This document shows positions 1 to 12,694 of a stretch of 64,000 bases of DNA, piece after piece. The position numbers were made by a program, and so were the translations under genes. The first letter of the stretch is position 1, and the number at the start of each line of letters is the position of its first letter. The stretch covers positions 7,006,001 to 7,070,000 of the forward strand of contig OZ014416.1 of the NCBI GenBank assembly GCA_963965975.1. The letters run 5' to 3'. The notes under the pieces were generated by a model, which was not told the origin of the DNA, did no database searches, and saw only the letters and a program-made list of their open reading frames with translations. This stretch comes from Xestospongia bergquistia (lineage: Eukaryota; Porifera; Demospongiae; Haplosclerida; Petrosiidae).

Positions 1-2432
1 ACTTGTAAATAGTCCCTTATCAAGTATGCACACACTAAAATACATCTATAAATGCATGTATGTGTTATGTACACATGAGTATGTATATATGAGAAGGTTG
101 TTTAATACATTCACTGAGTATTTAAAAACGTATAGATTTACTAGAGATGTGTATACATAGACTTGTGATACACTAAAAACAGCTATATTATGACTGACTA
201 CTTATGAAGAACCACCAATATGCAATGCTTATACACTTAATGTATTAGCAGTCTCAATTATATAAACTTCAATTCAATTAGAATCCATGTTAGGAATGAT
301 TAATTGTACAGTGCTGTAAACAATTAAAGCATCTAGATAACTAATGTAGTAATTATATATATATATGGAAACAATTATGTGCATATATACATTGTAGATT
401 TATTTATTATTCCAATTAACTAAGTAATATGTAATAAATGAAATGAATATGGTATAGCAACTTAAAATGACATGTCACTATTTACTGTTACAAATGTACA
501 TAGTTTCTATTTATTAAATTAATTGTAGTAGTAGTGATTATTAGTACAATTTACAGATTCATTGCCTCATTGTTTACTACTTTCTATGAATTCTAATTAA
601 GAGTATATTTCCTGTGTCATATCAACATGCATGAATAATATTATAAAGGTAGTATGCATTGATTAATTATATGCTCATTAACTTATCATTTTGTAGGAGC
701 ATATATATAATATGCATATATATATACTTTGTTATTCTTATTAATTACATTTAGTGTTATCGTACGTATACATTTAATTTCACAGCTGAATAAAAACTTT
801 TCACATAAATTCCCAATATCTATTACTAGCGACCTATTAAATATTGTATACATTTGTTAACATTTCATTATGAGTGCTATATAGGATAAACTATTTTTTG
901 GCATATCAAATGGGAATATTTTGGTTATATGTAATATAGTTTGAAATGAAAATGTAACATTGAATTATTAAATACTCCATAGGAATTTTGCAGTAACTGA
1001 TACATTACATAATATATCCTTATAGCAATTTATGAGGCCAAACAGAAGTCGTTGTAGGAGTGATTTATGGGTGGGGTCAATGTAGGTGTTTATGTGTATG
1101 TGTAGTCTTTGTAGATGAAATTGTATATGCTTCATTATTTAACCCAATTATATAGCCAGTGATATCACTTACTGATAAGGCTTGTACCTTTAAATAAGCA
1201 GACCTTTATATAAATTTTAACAACTCCATGATTTTACATGTATGTTGATTTAAAATTACACTACGTTTCATGTATATATGTTACCATAATTACTGTGTAA
1301 GTACTATTATAATATAGGTAAGAGCAGTGTTGATGTTAGTTAATATGATATATATACTAGTGTGTGCGTATACTAACGTTATTGGTCTATATTTAAAAAG
1401 TATTACAATTCATCTATGTATTATATGTACTATTATAAATTATCTTAACATACAAATATTATACTGGCTTCTGTTGCACTCTTTTTATTATCAACATAGA
1501 TAACAGACTAAAAAGAGATGATAACAAACACTATCAACACTGGCTGTATTAATTGAAGGTGCATATGATTGTACAATAACTTTTATTAAGAAAAGTAATT
1601 AAGGAGTTAGCTACACATGTTTTGAAGTAGTCTTTGTGAATACAGGTATGGTAAAGCAATTATGTTGGTGAAGTCCCACTTAGAAGCCAAATGTTTGTAT
1701 AAGCCTTTGTGTAGTATGTACATCTACTATGTAATATTGTAATATAAAATTACACAATAGTAGCATAACTCAAGAGTATTACATGACAGACTATGTAACT
1801 GACTAGTATAGTTGTAGTTTTAGTTAAAAGGTAAAAGATGTTTAGTTTAGTTTAGACATATTTTAATTACCTAACTATAAACAGATGATAAAACCACCTA
1901 TAAGTAAATAAATTTAAACTAAAACATATTTTACATGTTTTGGTTTTGTTATCTTATAATATTTTTAGTTAGTTTAAACAAATTAAAAAATACATAAGAT
2001 AGAGAGCACAAAACTAACTACAATTAACTAATAGTAAAACTAACCAAAACTAACAAACAAAAACTAAAACAACATTACAATGACTAGAAGTCATGCATTA
2101 TTCTCATATATATTAAGAACAATAAATGTGTTATATTAAGTAGTTATTGTACAGAGATTAAAAGATTATAAACAAAATTAAACCTACAATTAAAATTTTT
2201 AATAGCACAGACGCTAGCAGTAAAGATACAACCTTTAAAGAAAAAAATAGATGAAAAATAGCTTTTAGAAATCAGCCTCAAATAAAGTGGCCTGATCAGT
2301 TATTAACGAACATACTAAAGGAGTTAGTGGGGAAAATCAAGTGACCATCCTTTCCTCCTACGCTTAATATTTAATTGCAAAACAATCGATCATTTCCTGT
2401 AATAGAGTTAGTTTCTTTTTTGTCGGACTACT
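1..2432. other. AT-rich intergenic DNA upstream of the first TRIM-NHL gene
   Basis: I see no supportable gene. The stretch is strongly AT-rich with short TA runs near 350-365 and 700-725. From position 731 onward it is a close, indel-rich copy of 16,439-18,034, which precedes the second TRIM gene, so 731 marks the left edge of the tandem duplication. About 1,810-2,070 holds degenerate runs of TTTAGTT and its complement. The last ~350 bases before the TRIM start are the best conserved between the two copies and probably contain the promoter; no clear TATA box could be assigned. Confidence 0.6.
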
Positions 2433-4706
2433 ATGGCAGAGAAAGCGTTACCGTATGTAGACTCGTCTGTTTCGTCCTCAACACGGGCTCTTATGAAACT
2501 AGAGGAACAGCTAACTTGTCCTATATGTCTTGAGTTCTTTTTTATGCCCAAGACTTTACCATGTCTTCATTCTTTTTGCCACCCATGTCTTGACGGTCTA
2601 CCACTGGACCATCAAGGAGATAAGGATTATATCTCTTGTCCAACGTGTCGACAAATAGTCCTGTTACCTTTTAATGGAACAGCTGGTTTACCTGTAGCAT
2701 TCCAGATTAACAATCTTGCAGATGTTCACAATCTAATGAGAAAAATGTCAAAGCACATACAACCTACCTGTGATAATTGCACTACAAGTAAAGCTAAAAG
2801 CTATTGTAAAGAATGTGACATGATTCTCTGTCAAGATTGTATCAATAGTCATGAGAACTTGGCCCTAGATGCTTCGGAGCATAAGATAACCAATCTTGAT
2901 AAGGTAGTAATCTCTGTATCTCAGTTGTTTCCTCTAAAGCAGGAGATAAGGTGTTCAACTCATCACGAACCTTTGAAGATCTATTGTGAAAGTTGTGATG
3001 AGCTAATTTGTCATGACTGTACTGTACGCCTTCATAGAGATCATGATTACAAGTTAGTTTCTGACTGCTATCCAGAACATTGCCAAAAGTTAGAATCTGG
3101 CTTAAAATCTCTAAGTGACAAAGTCAATGGTATTAATAATGCTGTAACTACTCTCATGGACAGGGAAAATGAAATACTAAAACAAGGAAACGTTGTCAAA
3201 GAAGAGATACGCACCAATATAGAAGAAATGATCAATTTTCTTCGCCTATCTGAGAATCTGCTGACTAGAGATGTTGATACTATAGTACATAGTAAACTAC
3301 AAGTGTTATCAGAACAGAAGGAATCAGCTAAAAAGAGACTAAATGAACTTAACAATTGTCTGGAACATGTGAAGCAATGTCTTGATATTAGTAATCATCA
3401 TGAACTGGTGACTTCTACGAAACAAGCAATGGAGCACACGACTTACGTAATTGATAATGTCAATATTGACGATTTCTATCCAAAAGAGAAAGCTGATATT
3501 TATTTCAAAGGAAACCCTAACTTTCTTGACAAACTTATTGATGTAGGTGATGTCATATGCCTTACGCCCACTGTTTTGCAACAGTTTAAAATTAATGAGA
3601 TTAGTCCTAATCACATTACTATTAATAATAAAACAGCTTTCTTTCCTTTCTCAATAACGGATCCAGATTCTAGTCTACTAAATGTGCCCTTATCATCACT
3701 TAGTTGTAGTTTAGTACCAGTAATTGGAGAAGCTGCTCCCATCAAAGCAATAGTCACTAATGCTGCTGAACCTGGAGTGTATATACTACACTGTAATAGT
3801 TGTGGTCATCAAAATATAAACATCCAAGTTAATGATGTCCAGATTGATACTATATCAGTAGCGATTCCTTTTAATCCTTTCCTTGATATCATTACTCCAG
3901 TCAATAATATATCCGAGCTTAGCAGTCCTTGGGGAGTTGCTTTGACTAATGACGGACACATTATAGTAAGCGAAAATGAAGGAAACTGTGTGACATTGCT
4001 AGATAGAGATCAAAAAAAAGAAAAGGTTTTTGGTAAAAAAGGTAGCAGGGTCAAGTTTTCAAAACCTCGTGGTGTAGCCTGTACTCAAGACAATAACATT
4101 ATTGTTGCCGATAATCACAGCATTCAGAAGATATCCACAGACGGGAGAAGCATTGTATCTGTTGGTAAACAAGGCAATGGACCCTTGGAATTTAATGCCC
4201 CTCACGGGATTGCAATTTCCCCAATAACAAATCATATTTATATTGCTGATTACTACAACAATCGTATACAGGTCTTAAATCATGACCTATCTTTTTCACA
4301 TTCATTTGGTACTTATGGATTAGCCGAGGGACAGTTCCGTTGTCCAGTAAGCATTGCTTTTGATAACAAAGGGTTAGTGTATGTGACAGACAGTTATAAT
4401 CATCGTATTCAGATATTCACTCCTGATGGAACTTTTTTGTTCCAGTTTGGCATCAAAGGACATAGTCCAGGAAAACTTAATCAGCCAGTAGGGATTACTA
4501 TAGACTCTAACAATTTAATATATATTACTGAAAACACTAGTTGTCGTATCTCTATCTTCACTATTGATGGTCAGTTTGTACGATCTTTTGGAGGGCCGTC
4601 ACTAACCTATGAGTATCAAATTTGTAGTCCTTATGGAATAACATTTGATAAAGAAGGATATTTATATGTCTGTGATGCTGATAATAACAGACTAGTTGTG
4701 TATTAA
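2433..4706 (+). CDS. TRIM-NHL protein (RING, two B-boxes, coiled coil, filamin-like, NHL repeats), copy 1
   Basis: A single-exon gene for 757 residues. An N-terminal RING has Cys29, Cys32, Cys44, His46, Cys49, Cys52, Cys69 and Cys72. B-box 1 follows at about 113-150 and B-box 2 at 174-204, then a coiled coil (about 215-340), a filamin/Ig-like stretch (about 370-470) and about six NHL repeats forming a propeller (about 490-757). This is the TRIM2/TRIM3/TRIM71 architecture, known for RING E3 ubiquitin ligase activity and, in some members, RNA binding through the NHL propeller; which applies here is unknown. All zinc ligands are present. The product is probably cytoplasmic. The gene is tail to tail with the ankyrin GTPase gene, 251 bp away. 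Copy 2 at 18,035 differs by about 37 residues with no indel. Confidence 0.95.
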   Translation: MAEKALPYVDSSVSSSTRALMKLEEQLTCPICLEFFFMPKTLPCLHSFCHPCLDGLPLDHQGDKDYISCPTCRQIVLLPFNGTAGLPVAFQINNLADVHNLMRKMSKHIQPTCDNCTTSKAKSYCKECDMILCQDCINSHENLALDASEHKITNLDKVVISVSQLFPLKQEIRCSTHHEPLKIYCESCDELICHDCTVRLHRDHDYKLVSDCYPEHCQKLESGLKSLSDKVNGINNAVTTLMDRENEILKQGNVVKEEIRTNIEEMINFLRLSENLLTRDVDTIVHSKLQVLSEQKESAKKRLNELNNCLEHVKQCLDISNHHELVTSTKQAMEHTTYVIDNVNIDDFYPKEKADIYFKGNPNFLDKLIDVGDVICLTPTVLQQFKINEISPNHITINNKTAFFPFSITDPDSSLLNVPLSSLSCSLVPVIGEAAPIKAIVTNAAEPGVYILHCNSCGHQNINIQVNDVQIDTISVAIPFNPFLDIITPVNNISELSSPWGVALTNDGHIIVSENEGNCVTLLDRDQKKEKVFGKKGSRVKFSKPRGVACTQDNNIIVADNHSIQKISTDGRSIVSVGKQGNGPLEFNAPHGIAISPITNHIYIADYYNNRIQVLNHDLSFSHSFGTYGLAEGQFRCPVSIAFDNKGLVYVTDSYNHRIQIFTPDGTFLFQFGIKGHSPGKLNQPVGITIDSNNLIYITENTSCRISIFTIDGQFVRSFGGPSLTYEYQICSPYGITFDKEGYLYVCDADNNRLVVY

Positions 4707-4785
4707 CGAATCACATATACATTATTCATTGTTATCAACTTTTTGTTCTTAGTATTTTTTTAACAAAGTTTTATATGGCAATTTA

Positions 4786-4824
4786 AATAAAGTATGGAAC
4801 TCTATTTGTATAACAGTATTTATT
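4786..4824. terminator. Back-to-back poly(A) signals between convergent genes
   Basis: AATAAA on the plus strand (4786-4791) lies 80 bp after the TRIM stop. AATAAA on the minus strand (complement of 4819-4824) lies about 135 bp after the stop of the convergent ankyrin gene. The two mRNA 3' ends must meet or overlap within a few tens of bases. The same pair recurs in unit 2 at 20,388-20,393 (+) and 20,421-20,426 (-). Confidence 0.7.
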
Positions 4825-4957
4825 GAAGCACACACATAAAGTACAACAAAAATTATAAAAATAATTCTAATTTTTCTGCTGTTTGACATCAGATATAACA
4901 GGACATTGTTAATGTTTCATGCCAACGAAAATTCACACATATTGTACACAGATTAAA

Positions 4958-7900
4958 TTAAGTTTCCATACAAGCTGCAGACTCAATAATGTCTTGAATA
5001 AGTCGATTCTCATTTATGCTCTTAAGACCCTCAAATAAATCAGATCTCTTTGCATTTCCTCCACGTAGCCACTCAACTAACATGTCTTTACGTGCTGGTT
5101 GAGGTTGATAGTGATTAGCTGCTTTGATATCCTTAATAACAACATCTTTAATACCAAGATGAATACCCAATATCTCCCAATCATGGACATCTTTCACAAA
5201 TTTAATTAAAGCTGAGAGGTGACACTCATCTATGAGAGAGTGAAGGCATAGTACATTTGTAATTAAAATTGAATATTATTCAATGAGAAATTGATACTGT
5301 AAAGCTTGTAACCAATATCATGTACATATATTATGTCCAAGTTGTAACTCTATGTACCTAATGTTATCAATGATTACACTAGTTATAGATATATTTACTG
5401 ACTTAATGGTCCATCAGGTATAATAGAGCTAACAGAGATTATAGTTGAGCTTCTCCCTAAAGTAACCAAGATATGAAATAAGTACATGTGTACTTATTTT
5501 CTAAAGTATTTTACTTCTAGTATCAGGAAATTGAGAAACAGTATCAGCAGGTGGCTCTACAAACAAAAAAGAAGTGCTATTGATTTACAATTAAGTTATT
5601 TACCTAGGGATCCATCAATTGTGTCATTGCCTGAATGAGCTGTAGCTGAGTCTAATTCTATGTTATATTAATAATGAGATTATAATTATTGACTACCATA
5701 TCTACCAATTGTAGCTGCATCAGTGAAAGAACCAGTAGAAGTGGCAGTATCTAGTGTTGTCATTATAAAAAAATGTTATGTAAATATGGATCCTTTGCCA
5801 GAGATGTGTTTATTTACCTGATTCTTTATCTACCAAAGTGCTTGTACTGCTCTCTATAAAAGTATAGGTAAATAAATCTATATATAATAATTGTACATAT
5901 AGGCTCTATATTAGTTGACATATTGTTTACCTGTTGTAGTTATATTCGAAGAAGGAATAGTTGTAGCTAGAATAGATTGAATAGAATTAAGTTATATGCA
6001 ACAATTTATTTGGATTTTTAAATTTTAAGCGGTTGTCATTAAAGCTATTCAGTAATGTCCAATAGGTGATTGTACAACCTCAAAGTGTATGTTTCAAAGG
6101 AAAGAAATAATGTTGTTTTAAATTTATTTACCAAGATGTGAAATAGGGCTGTCAGGACTCATGTCAACATCTGACTCTAAATGCAATACAATATCATTAA
6201 ATAACTATATCTGACGGTTTTGCTTGAATTACCTGGCAAATTTGACAGAGTGGAACTGACTGGTAAAGTAATATTTGATGCTATGAAATCATTAAAGGTA
6301 TAAAAATACACTGACTATTTACGTACTTAATATTCTGTGTGGTGGACAAGCAGTTTCAGTTGAATTTACAACTAAAAAGGAATAATATATTAAAATAAAG
6401 AAATTGTACTAGGTGGATTACTTGATGGTCCATCTGATATAGAAGGGCCCTCAAACAATGTTCTGTATCCTATAAAAATGTGAAATAAGATGTATTGTAT
6501 AATATTAAATGCCATACCAAATAAAGGTCTACCAACATGTGATTTAAAAGGATGTGTTAAATTTTCTCCTGAAAATCAACATAGCATAATCAATTTCTGT
6601 GTTAGTAAAATGTTATAACTTCTTCTTACCAGTGGATGATGTATCTGATTGAACACTTGATGCTGATATATTACGTAAAAACTCTATAAATAGATAAATA
6701 ACAAAAAATCTAAATTAATAACAATGACTATATATAAGTCTTTTCAAGCTGTTATAATAGCTTTGTTACAAATCAATATCATTATCTACCTTGATGTTGT
6801 GATGTATTGTGGTCAGTTGAAACAGAGACTGATGTTGAATCTGCAGATAATAAAGATTAAAATTGTATCCAATGATTTGTTAATATGTTCTTTATAATGT
6901 ATATACAACACTTACTAGTAAACCAGCAACTTTGTCTACAATTAGTTAAAGGCACTAAAGGAAGCTCTGTCTCAATGCTACATCCGATGATAGGTGGAGT
7001 CTTCATGAATGATATTGTAACTGGATGCATCTTCGGATTAGTTTCTTTAAATCGGTGTTTCAGTTGACATGGTACAGTGACCATACAGTTCAGCACAAGA
7101 TTGTCATAAGCTAATATTTTAGCACATGATGACACAGCTATTTTTATTATTTCAAGGATAACAGGGCAGTTCTCAGTCAGCCCAGTATAATACACCTCTA
7201 TCCAATTAAATGTGTCAACCAATAACATAGAACCTAATAGATCTTCTGAGTAGAGTTTGACTGCATATCTAAGCTGCCTTGGAAAAGTTGGAGAACGACT
7301 GTCTAGAGAAAATAGTGGAGTTTCCTTTCTGCTGAGTAGTGCTACAACTACAGCAGGAAACACCCCCTAAAGAACACAGAAATATAGATAATTGTAACAT
7401 GCATTGCTACAGTAATTACCTGAGGTACCACTTTGTTCTTGAATGTGATGACCATAGGGTCACATGATTTTAGAAAAAAAGACTTATCTTTTATGCTAAG
7501 CTGACTTGGTGGTAACACAATTGGAAGAAAATAACGTTTCACTTTATCAGTAGTGAAAAGAGGGGCAACAATTCGAAGATATTGAAGCAGTTTTAAAAAT
7601 TCTGGCTTTGTAAATAGCGAAGGAACAAAAGGAAGAGAAATTTTATCAAGTAAGGATTCTTCAAATACACCATTCTCTCTAAGTAGTTGTTGGGTCTTAG
7701 AACATAATGTTTGCCCAGCTGGGAGAACATCTTCCGGTACATCTACAAATGAGATCCGTATCAAAGCTGAGAGCATATCCAAAAGGTATTGAGGATTAGT
7801 GAAAATAACGTTTGGAAGGACTTTAGAAAAATACAGAAGCAATGTAAGGGAGTCCAAATAACTCACACATTTCAACACATCATTACTGTCCATTCCTAAC

Positions 7901-10900
7901 TTTATTCCAATAGTATAGCAAGATTCAAGCGAGATAACTCCATGTTCACTATGTGATGCCTCTTCTTTTAAGCATATTTCAAACATATACCAACGTACAG
8001 GTATGGGAACAGGACGACTAATATTTTTCTTAGACATAACTTTTTCGCGTGCCAAAGCAGATATTTTCTGACGATTTCTCACACACAAATTATTAACAGG
8101 GAAAATAAGTTCTTCAGTGGCTTCGTTAAAAAATATAAGATGATCGCGGTAGTCTTGAAGAACATTTAGAAGCTGCATATTTTTCTTTTTTAAAGATTCA
8201 TAAGCTAACCCTTTCAAACCATTTCTTTTGTCATTGCAAGTACCAACCAAAAGAAAATAAGGTTTAGAAGCTTCACTTTCATTTTCTTGCAAGTCATTAG
8301 CATTTTTTGAAGCAGCTATAGAACGCACAAAATGCTCTATAAGCTGTAGGTTGGTCATTTGCAACTGGTTAGGCTGATTGAGTACCTTACCTTGAAGGGA
8401 ATAGCAAAAGTGAGGCTTATCAGATAGGTTTTCTGTTAATTTTGTAACAATAATGTTAAGCATGTTATGGCGTAAAAAAGCTCGAGAAATGTCAGCAAAT
8501 TGAGGTTGACCACCACTATCTAAGAGATGGATCCATGTTGCTTTATGGAGCTCTTCTGACTTAAATGAGAGCCGTCTTGCAAGAGTATGCACCATCTCTT
8601 TAGGGTAGAAATCCATATCTGGTTCAAGCTTAGAATGTAGTGGACTGTCATCACTGAGATTAAATACATCAGAAACTGAGGAAGAGAGACTGTTAGAGTT
8701 CTCCCTATTAGGAAGAGACTCAGGTCGCAATGGCAAAGGAGCTGTTTGTGAAAACACATCTTGTGCAATAGTTATTGATATTGAGTTCTGACATTGTGCA
8801 GATTGGCTCTGAGAAGCAGAACGAAATTGTAAATCTTCTGAGCTAACAGAAGGAGAACGAAAAGAAAAATGCCGTGTTGATCCACCCGAAGTTGACTGAA
8901 AGCTTTCTGATTCATGTTCTTGTATTGCATCAGATAGCATCTTCATTAAGTCTGCCCCAGTTACATTGACCCAGATTTTTCCATTGTCTCTTTCAGCTAC
9001 TCTTTCAATGGCACGAATAGGTCTGGTTGCCAAAGCTGTACTGTTGTGAACTTCAGGAGCAGGCCAGTTAAATAAGAGATACTTGAAGGCTGTCTTTCCA
9101 ACACATGGTGGACCCATTATAACTAACTTTAAGTTAGTGATATAGACACAGCCTTTTTTGAGACCACGTGTTAGAATATACCGACATTCTAAGAGAAAAT
9201 TTAAAAAAATTGTCACAGTTGAAGTGAAATAGTAAAACAAGTTTTGTGCTCTTCTAGGAGTCAACCAGGTATAAAGTATGTACTGATATGATGAATAAGG
9301 CAACAACTGATTACTTTCAAAAGCTTCATTACAACGTGACATGGATTATTTCTCTATATCGGTCAATAGTATGACACTTGTATCTCTGTATGAATATTTG
9401 GTCTGTTTATTTAATACATCTTTTGTATCATGCCATAAGTTATATATGAAATAATTATAGTATATACCTTGATCCATTATTTGGTCAGATAAAAATCTCA
9501 CAACATGACTGTTACATCTAGTTCGAGCCATATCAAGGGGACGATCCTTTCTCTGTACAAACAAGAAAATGCTTACTTTTAATAATAAAATAATCAATAA
9601 TAAAAATGGTTACTTTTTATAAAAGGAAATGACTTACTTTGTTGACAGCATACATGTCTGCATTATATTGACAAAGGAGCTCCACAACTGGAAGATGGCC
9701 ATTATTAGAAGCTATATGTAATGGCGTGCTGAAATCCTATAATGAATTTATACTTATTATAGGCAAGTTATAAATTCACATTGTTTTTATTTAATCTTAA
9801 CCCTGTACGAAGTCAGTTATATATAATGCTAACAGTGGAGTCATTGTTTAGATACTTTACATAAAAGAGATCATATTAAAACAATTTTTTGTTATAATTG
9901 GTAATATTAAGGAATCATAATAAATATTATATATGATGCTTCAAACAAGTCAATATATGCTACATTGCTCTCTTGACTATTTTACATGATATTGTACTTA
10001 CTCTATCAGCAACATTAGGATTGACGCCATGACTGAGTAATAATCGTACAATATCAGTGTGCCCTCCTTCTGCTGCTAAATATAATGGAGCTTCCATATA
10101 CTGTACAATACAAAAACAGATGAAGCAATAAAATTTAAAATGATTGCAATGACATTGACTATAATTGTTCTTACAAACATTGTAATCGATCATGTTTTAT
10201 AATAATTACTAATTTATTGTATTTCTTTTTGTATTGTTAACTAGCAGACCTATTGTTAATACAAATACTTTGTATATATTCACTTTGTTTTTGGAATTGG
10301 GGTCGCCACCAGCCTGCAGTAACAGACATACCACTTCACGATAACCTCTTTTTGCTGCTGCTGCCATTGGGGTCATTTGCTCCTACAAATACTTACATCA
10401 CTCACAAATGCCAACAATTATAGGAATGTTATTTCCCCACCCTTATTAAAACATACTTTGTCAGCAATGTTGGCATTGGCATTATAATTTAATAACAGTT
10501 GTACTACTTCCACATAGCCCTTTTTAGCAGCTAGATATAATGGTGTTTCCCTGTCCTGTATAAACAGAAGTTGTATCAGTGTACTATAAATCAATAAGAG
10601 TCTTAAATAGCTAATTTAATTGTTAAACTATCCAAATTAAGGTATAAAGTGAACACAAAAGAATACCTTATATAAACTCTAACCTTGTTTGTGATGCTTG
10701 GATCAGCACCAGCTAATAAAAGTACTTGTATAACTTGAGTGTGACCATTATGAACAGCTTTATGCAAGGCTGCTCTTTTGTGCTGTAGAGATAAGAAACA
10801 TATAAATTTGCTATAATAAAAGCATAAATTTTATAGGATACAACATTAATGGCTAACAATGAGTCCTTTACCATATATGGTATTTCTCCATATAATTATT

Positions 10901-12694
10901 GGTACACATTTAGTTATTATGTCAATGCAATTTTAATGATAATAACAATCATTTCTTCCTTGTGAACTGCATGCATAGTTAGTCCTATTAGATCAATTAT
11001 CTAATTAACTAACTGATTTATATTAGTCAAACTATTTAAGCAATTAATTAGTCACACTCTTCTAACATGTGTTACAATATAGCTTAATAGGTGAACAATT
11101 AAAAGTAATTTAACAAAATAGTGACTATATATATATATTATGTTATATAAATGTGTTTATCATATTTCAGTGTTGTAATATTAATCGTTATGTATTAAAT
11201 AAATTGCCTTATAAAAACTTACTTCATCCCTACTATTGACATTGGCTCCATTCTCTATAGCAGCTCTTACTTTTTCAATGTTACCAATCTCAGAGAAGTA
11301 TTGAAGTTCATAGTCCTAACATATATTTATGTAAATAGAAATGAAATATAGATAACGCATGAAAATAAGAAATGTTATTGTGATAATTATCGCCATAACT
11401 ACATACTACATAAAATATACGTACATTGTGATCAATGACAGACCGTAAAATTCGTACTACCTGTGCATGACCTTTTTCTGATGCAATTTGTAGAGGTGTC
11501 TCAAGGAACTATAAAATAAAAAGGATGAATATATTATAATATTAGATAGAGCTCATAACATAAGAGCTGATAATTTGTTAGTCTAATTCACTCTTTTAAA
11601 TATTTGGTTAATCTAACCACTTAAATCTCCACCTATCAACTACAAATTAATACAATTCTTGACTCTCAGTTAAGTTATGATAGGAACAAACCAACACTAT
11701 GTACAGTATGACATATGTAAACTTCTTGATAGTTATGTATATAATTATATACAACAATGTTGCATGTGTGTTTTATATACGTAATAATGATATGCTCAAC
11801 TTAATTAATGAATATACACTACTGCACATATTTGTGAGGGAGTGTAAATTTGTCATATCATTGCTCTATAGTCATCATAAATTCCATCATTGCACTTTAC
11901 ATGGAATTCTATAAGGACAGTATAAGCTATAATGTAGTGACAAAATCTTCCAATCAATTTTAACAGCGACATTTTTCATCAGATATTGGTTACAATTATC
12001 AAAACCAGACACTTACTGAATTAGTGATGCTTGGATTGGCCCCATACTTTAATAACACCTTCACTACATCACTATGACCTTTTCTTGCTGCTTTGTGTAA
12101 AGGTGTCCACTGGTACTGTAGAAAATAGCATGTCAAAAAGTTTTAAATGTTATATTAATATAGAACAATCTGAGTATCTCAATAACAGTATTAAATTAAT
12201 GAGAATTACTGAGATATACATTGTAAGAAGAAAATTTTTAAATCATTAAATTTGTTTGCCACATTTGTGGCAATTGTTTAATAACCACATTCCTTGTACA
12301 TGAGTAATCACAAGTGATTATTTCATTATAATTACATTATCTGCACAATTAATTATAGCCCTTTATTTCATTAAACTCACACTATCTGTGCAATTAATTT
12401 TAGCCCCTTTCTCGAGGGCTTTCTTAACTTTGACAATATTACCATTCTCAGCTGCATCACGTAATTGATAGTCCTAAAACATACAAAATATTTATATTAA
12501 AAGACGAGAAGATAAAGGAATTAGTGCAATGACCAACACAATGTAGAATAGCCTTATGTATACACATACAAATATTTAGTACAAATTAAACATTTATTTC
12601 TTACTAAGTCTTACATATAGATCAACTAACAATTAACACTTACCAGATCTTCCTGATTTTCACTCTGTATATAAACTACAGCTGTAGATGCCAT
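4958..12694 (-). CDS. Ankyrin repeat / Roc-like GTPase / COR-like / death-domain protein, intact copy
   Basis: About 27 exons with consistent GT-AG borders and phases can be joined into about 1,360 residues. The ATG is at 12,694 (exon 12,644-12,694). Ten ankyrin repeats follow, one per exon: 12,381-12,473; 12,017-12,115; 11,425-11,508; 11,223-11,315; 10,684-10,782; 10,457-10,555; 10,284-10,382; 10,002-10,100; 9,638-9,736; 9,468-9,552. A large exon (7,420-9,188) holds the P-loop GPPCVGKT (about residues 359-366), the G3-like motif DSGGQPQF and a G4-like GTCNDK. Exon 6,916-7,366 continues the COR-like region. Thirteen mini-exons (5,403-6,840) encode a Ser/Thr-rich linker, and exon 4,958-5,211 a death domain. 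The order resembles DAPK1 without its kinase. A cytosolic GTP-regulated scaffold in death or immune signalling is inferred. Head to head with the membrane GTPase at 14,029. Confidence 0.85.
5403..6840 (-). other. Run of 13 phase-1 symmetric mini-exons (Ser/Thr-rich linker)
   Basis: Between the COR-like exon and the death-domain exon lie 13 consecutive exons of roughly 36-54 bases, each bounded by AG and GT and each starting and ending in phase 1. Together they encode about 203 residues rich in Ser, Thr, Pro, Asp and Asn (for example DTATSTGSFTDAATI, ATTIPSSNITTT, ESSTSTLVDKES). Because all are symmetric, any subset can be skipped without changing frame, so the linker length could be varied by alternative splicing. 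Individual borders were read by eye; a few donors (GTCAGT, GTAATC) are weak. Confidence 0.75.
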
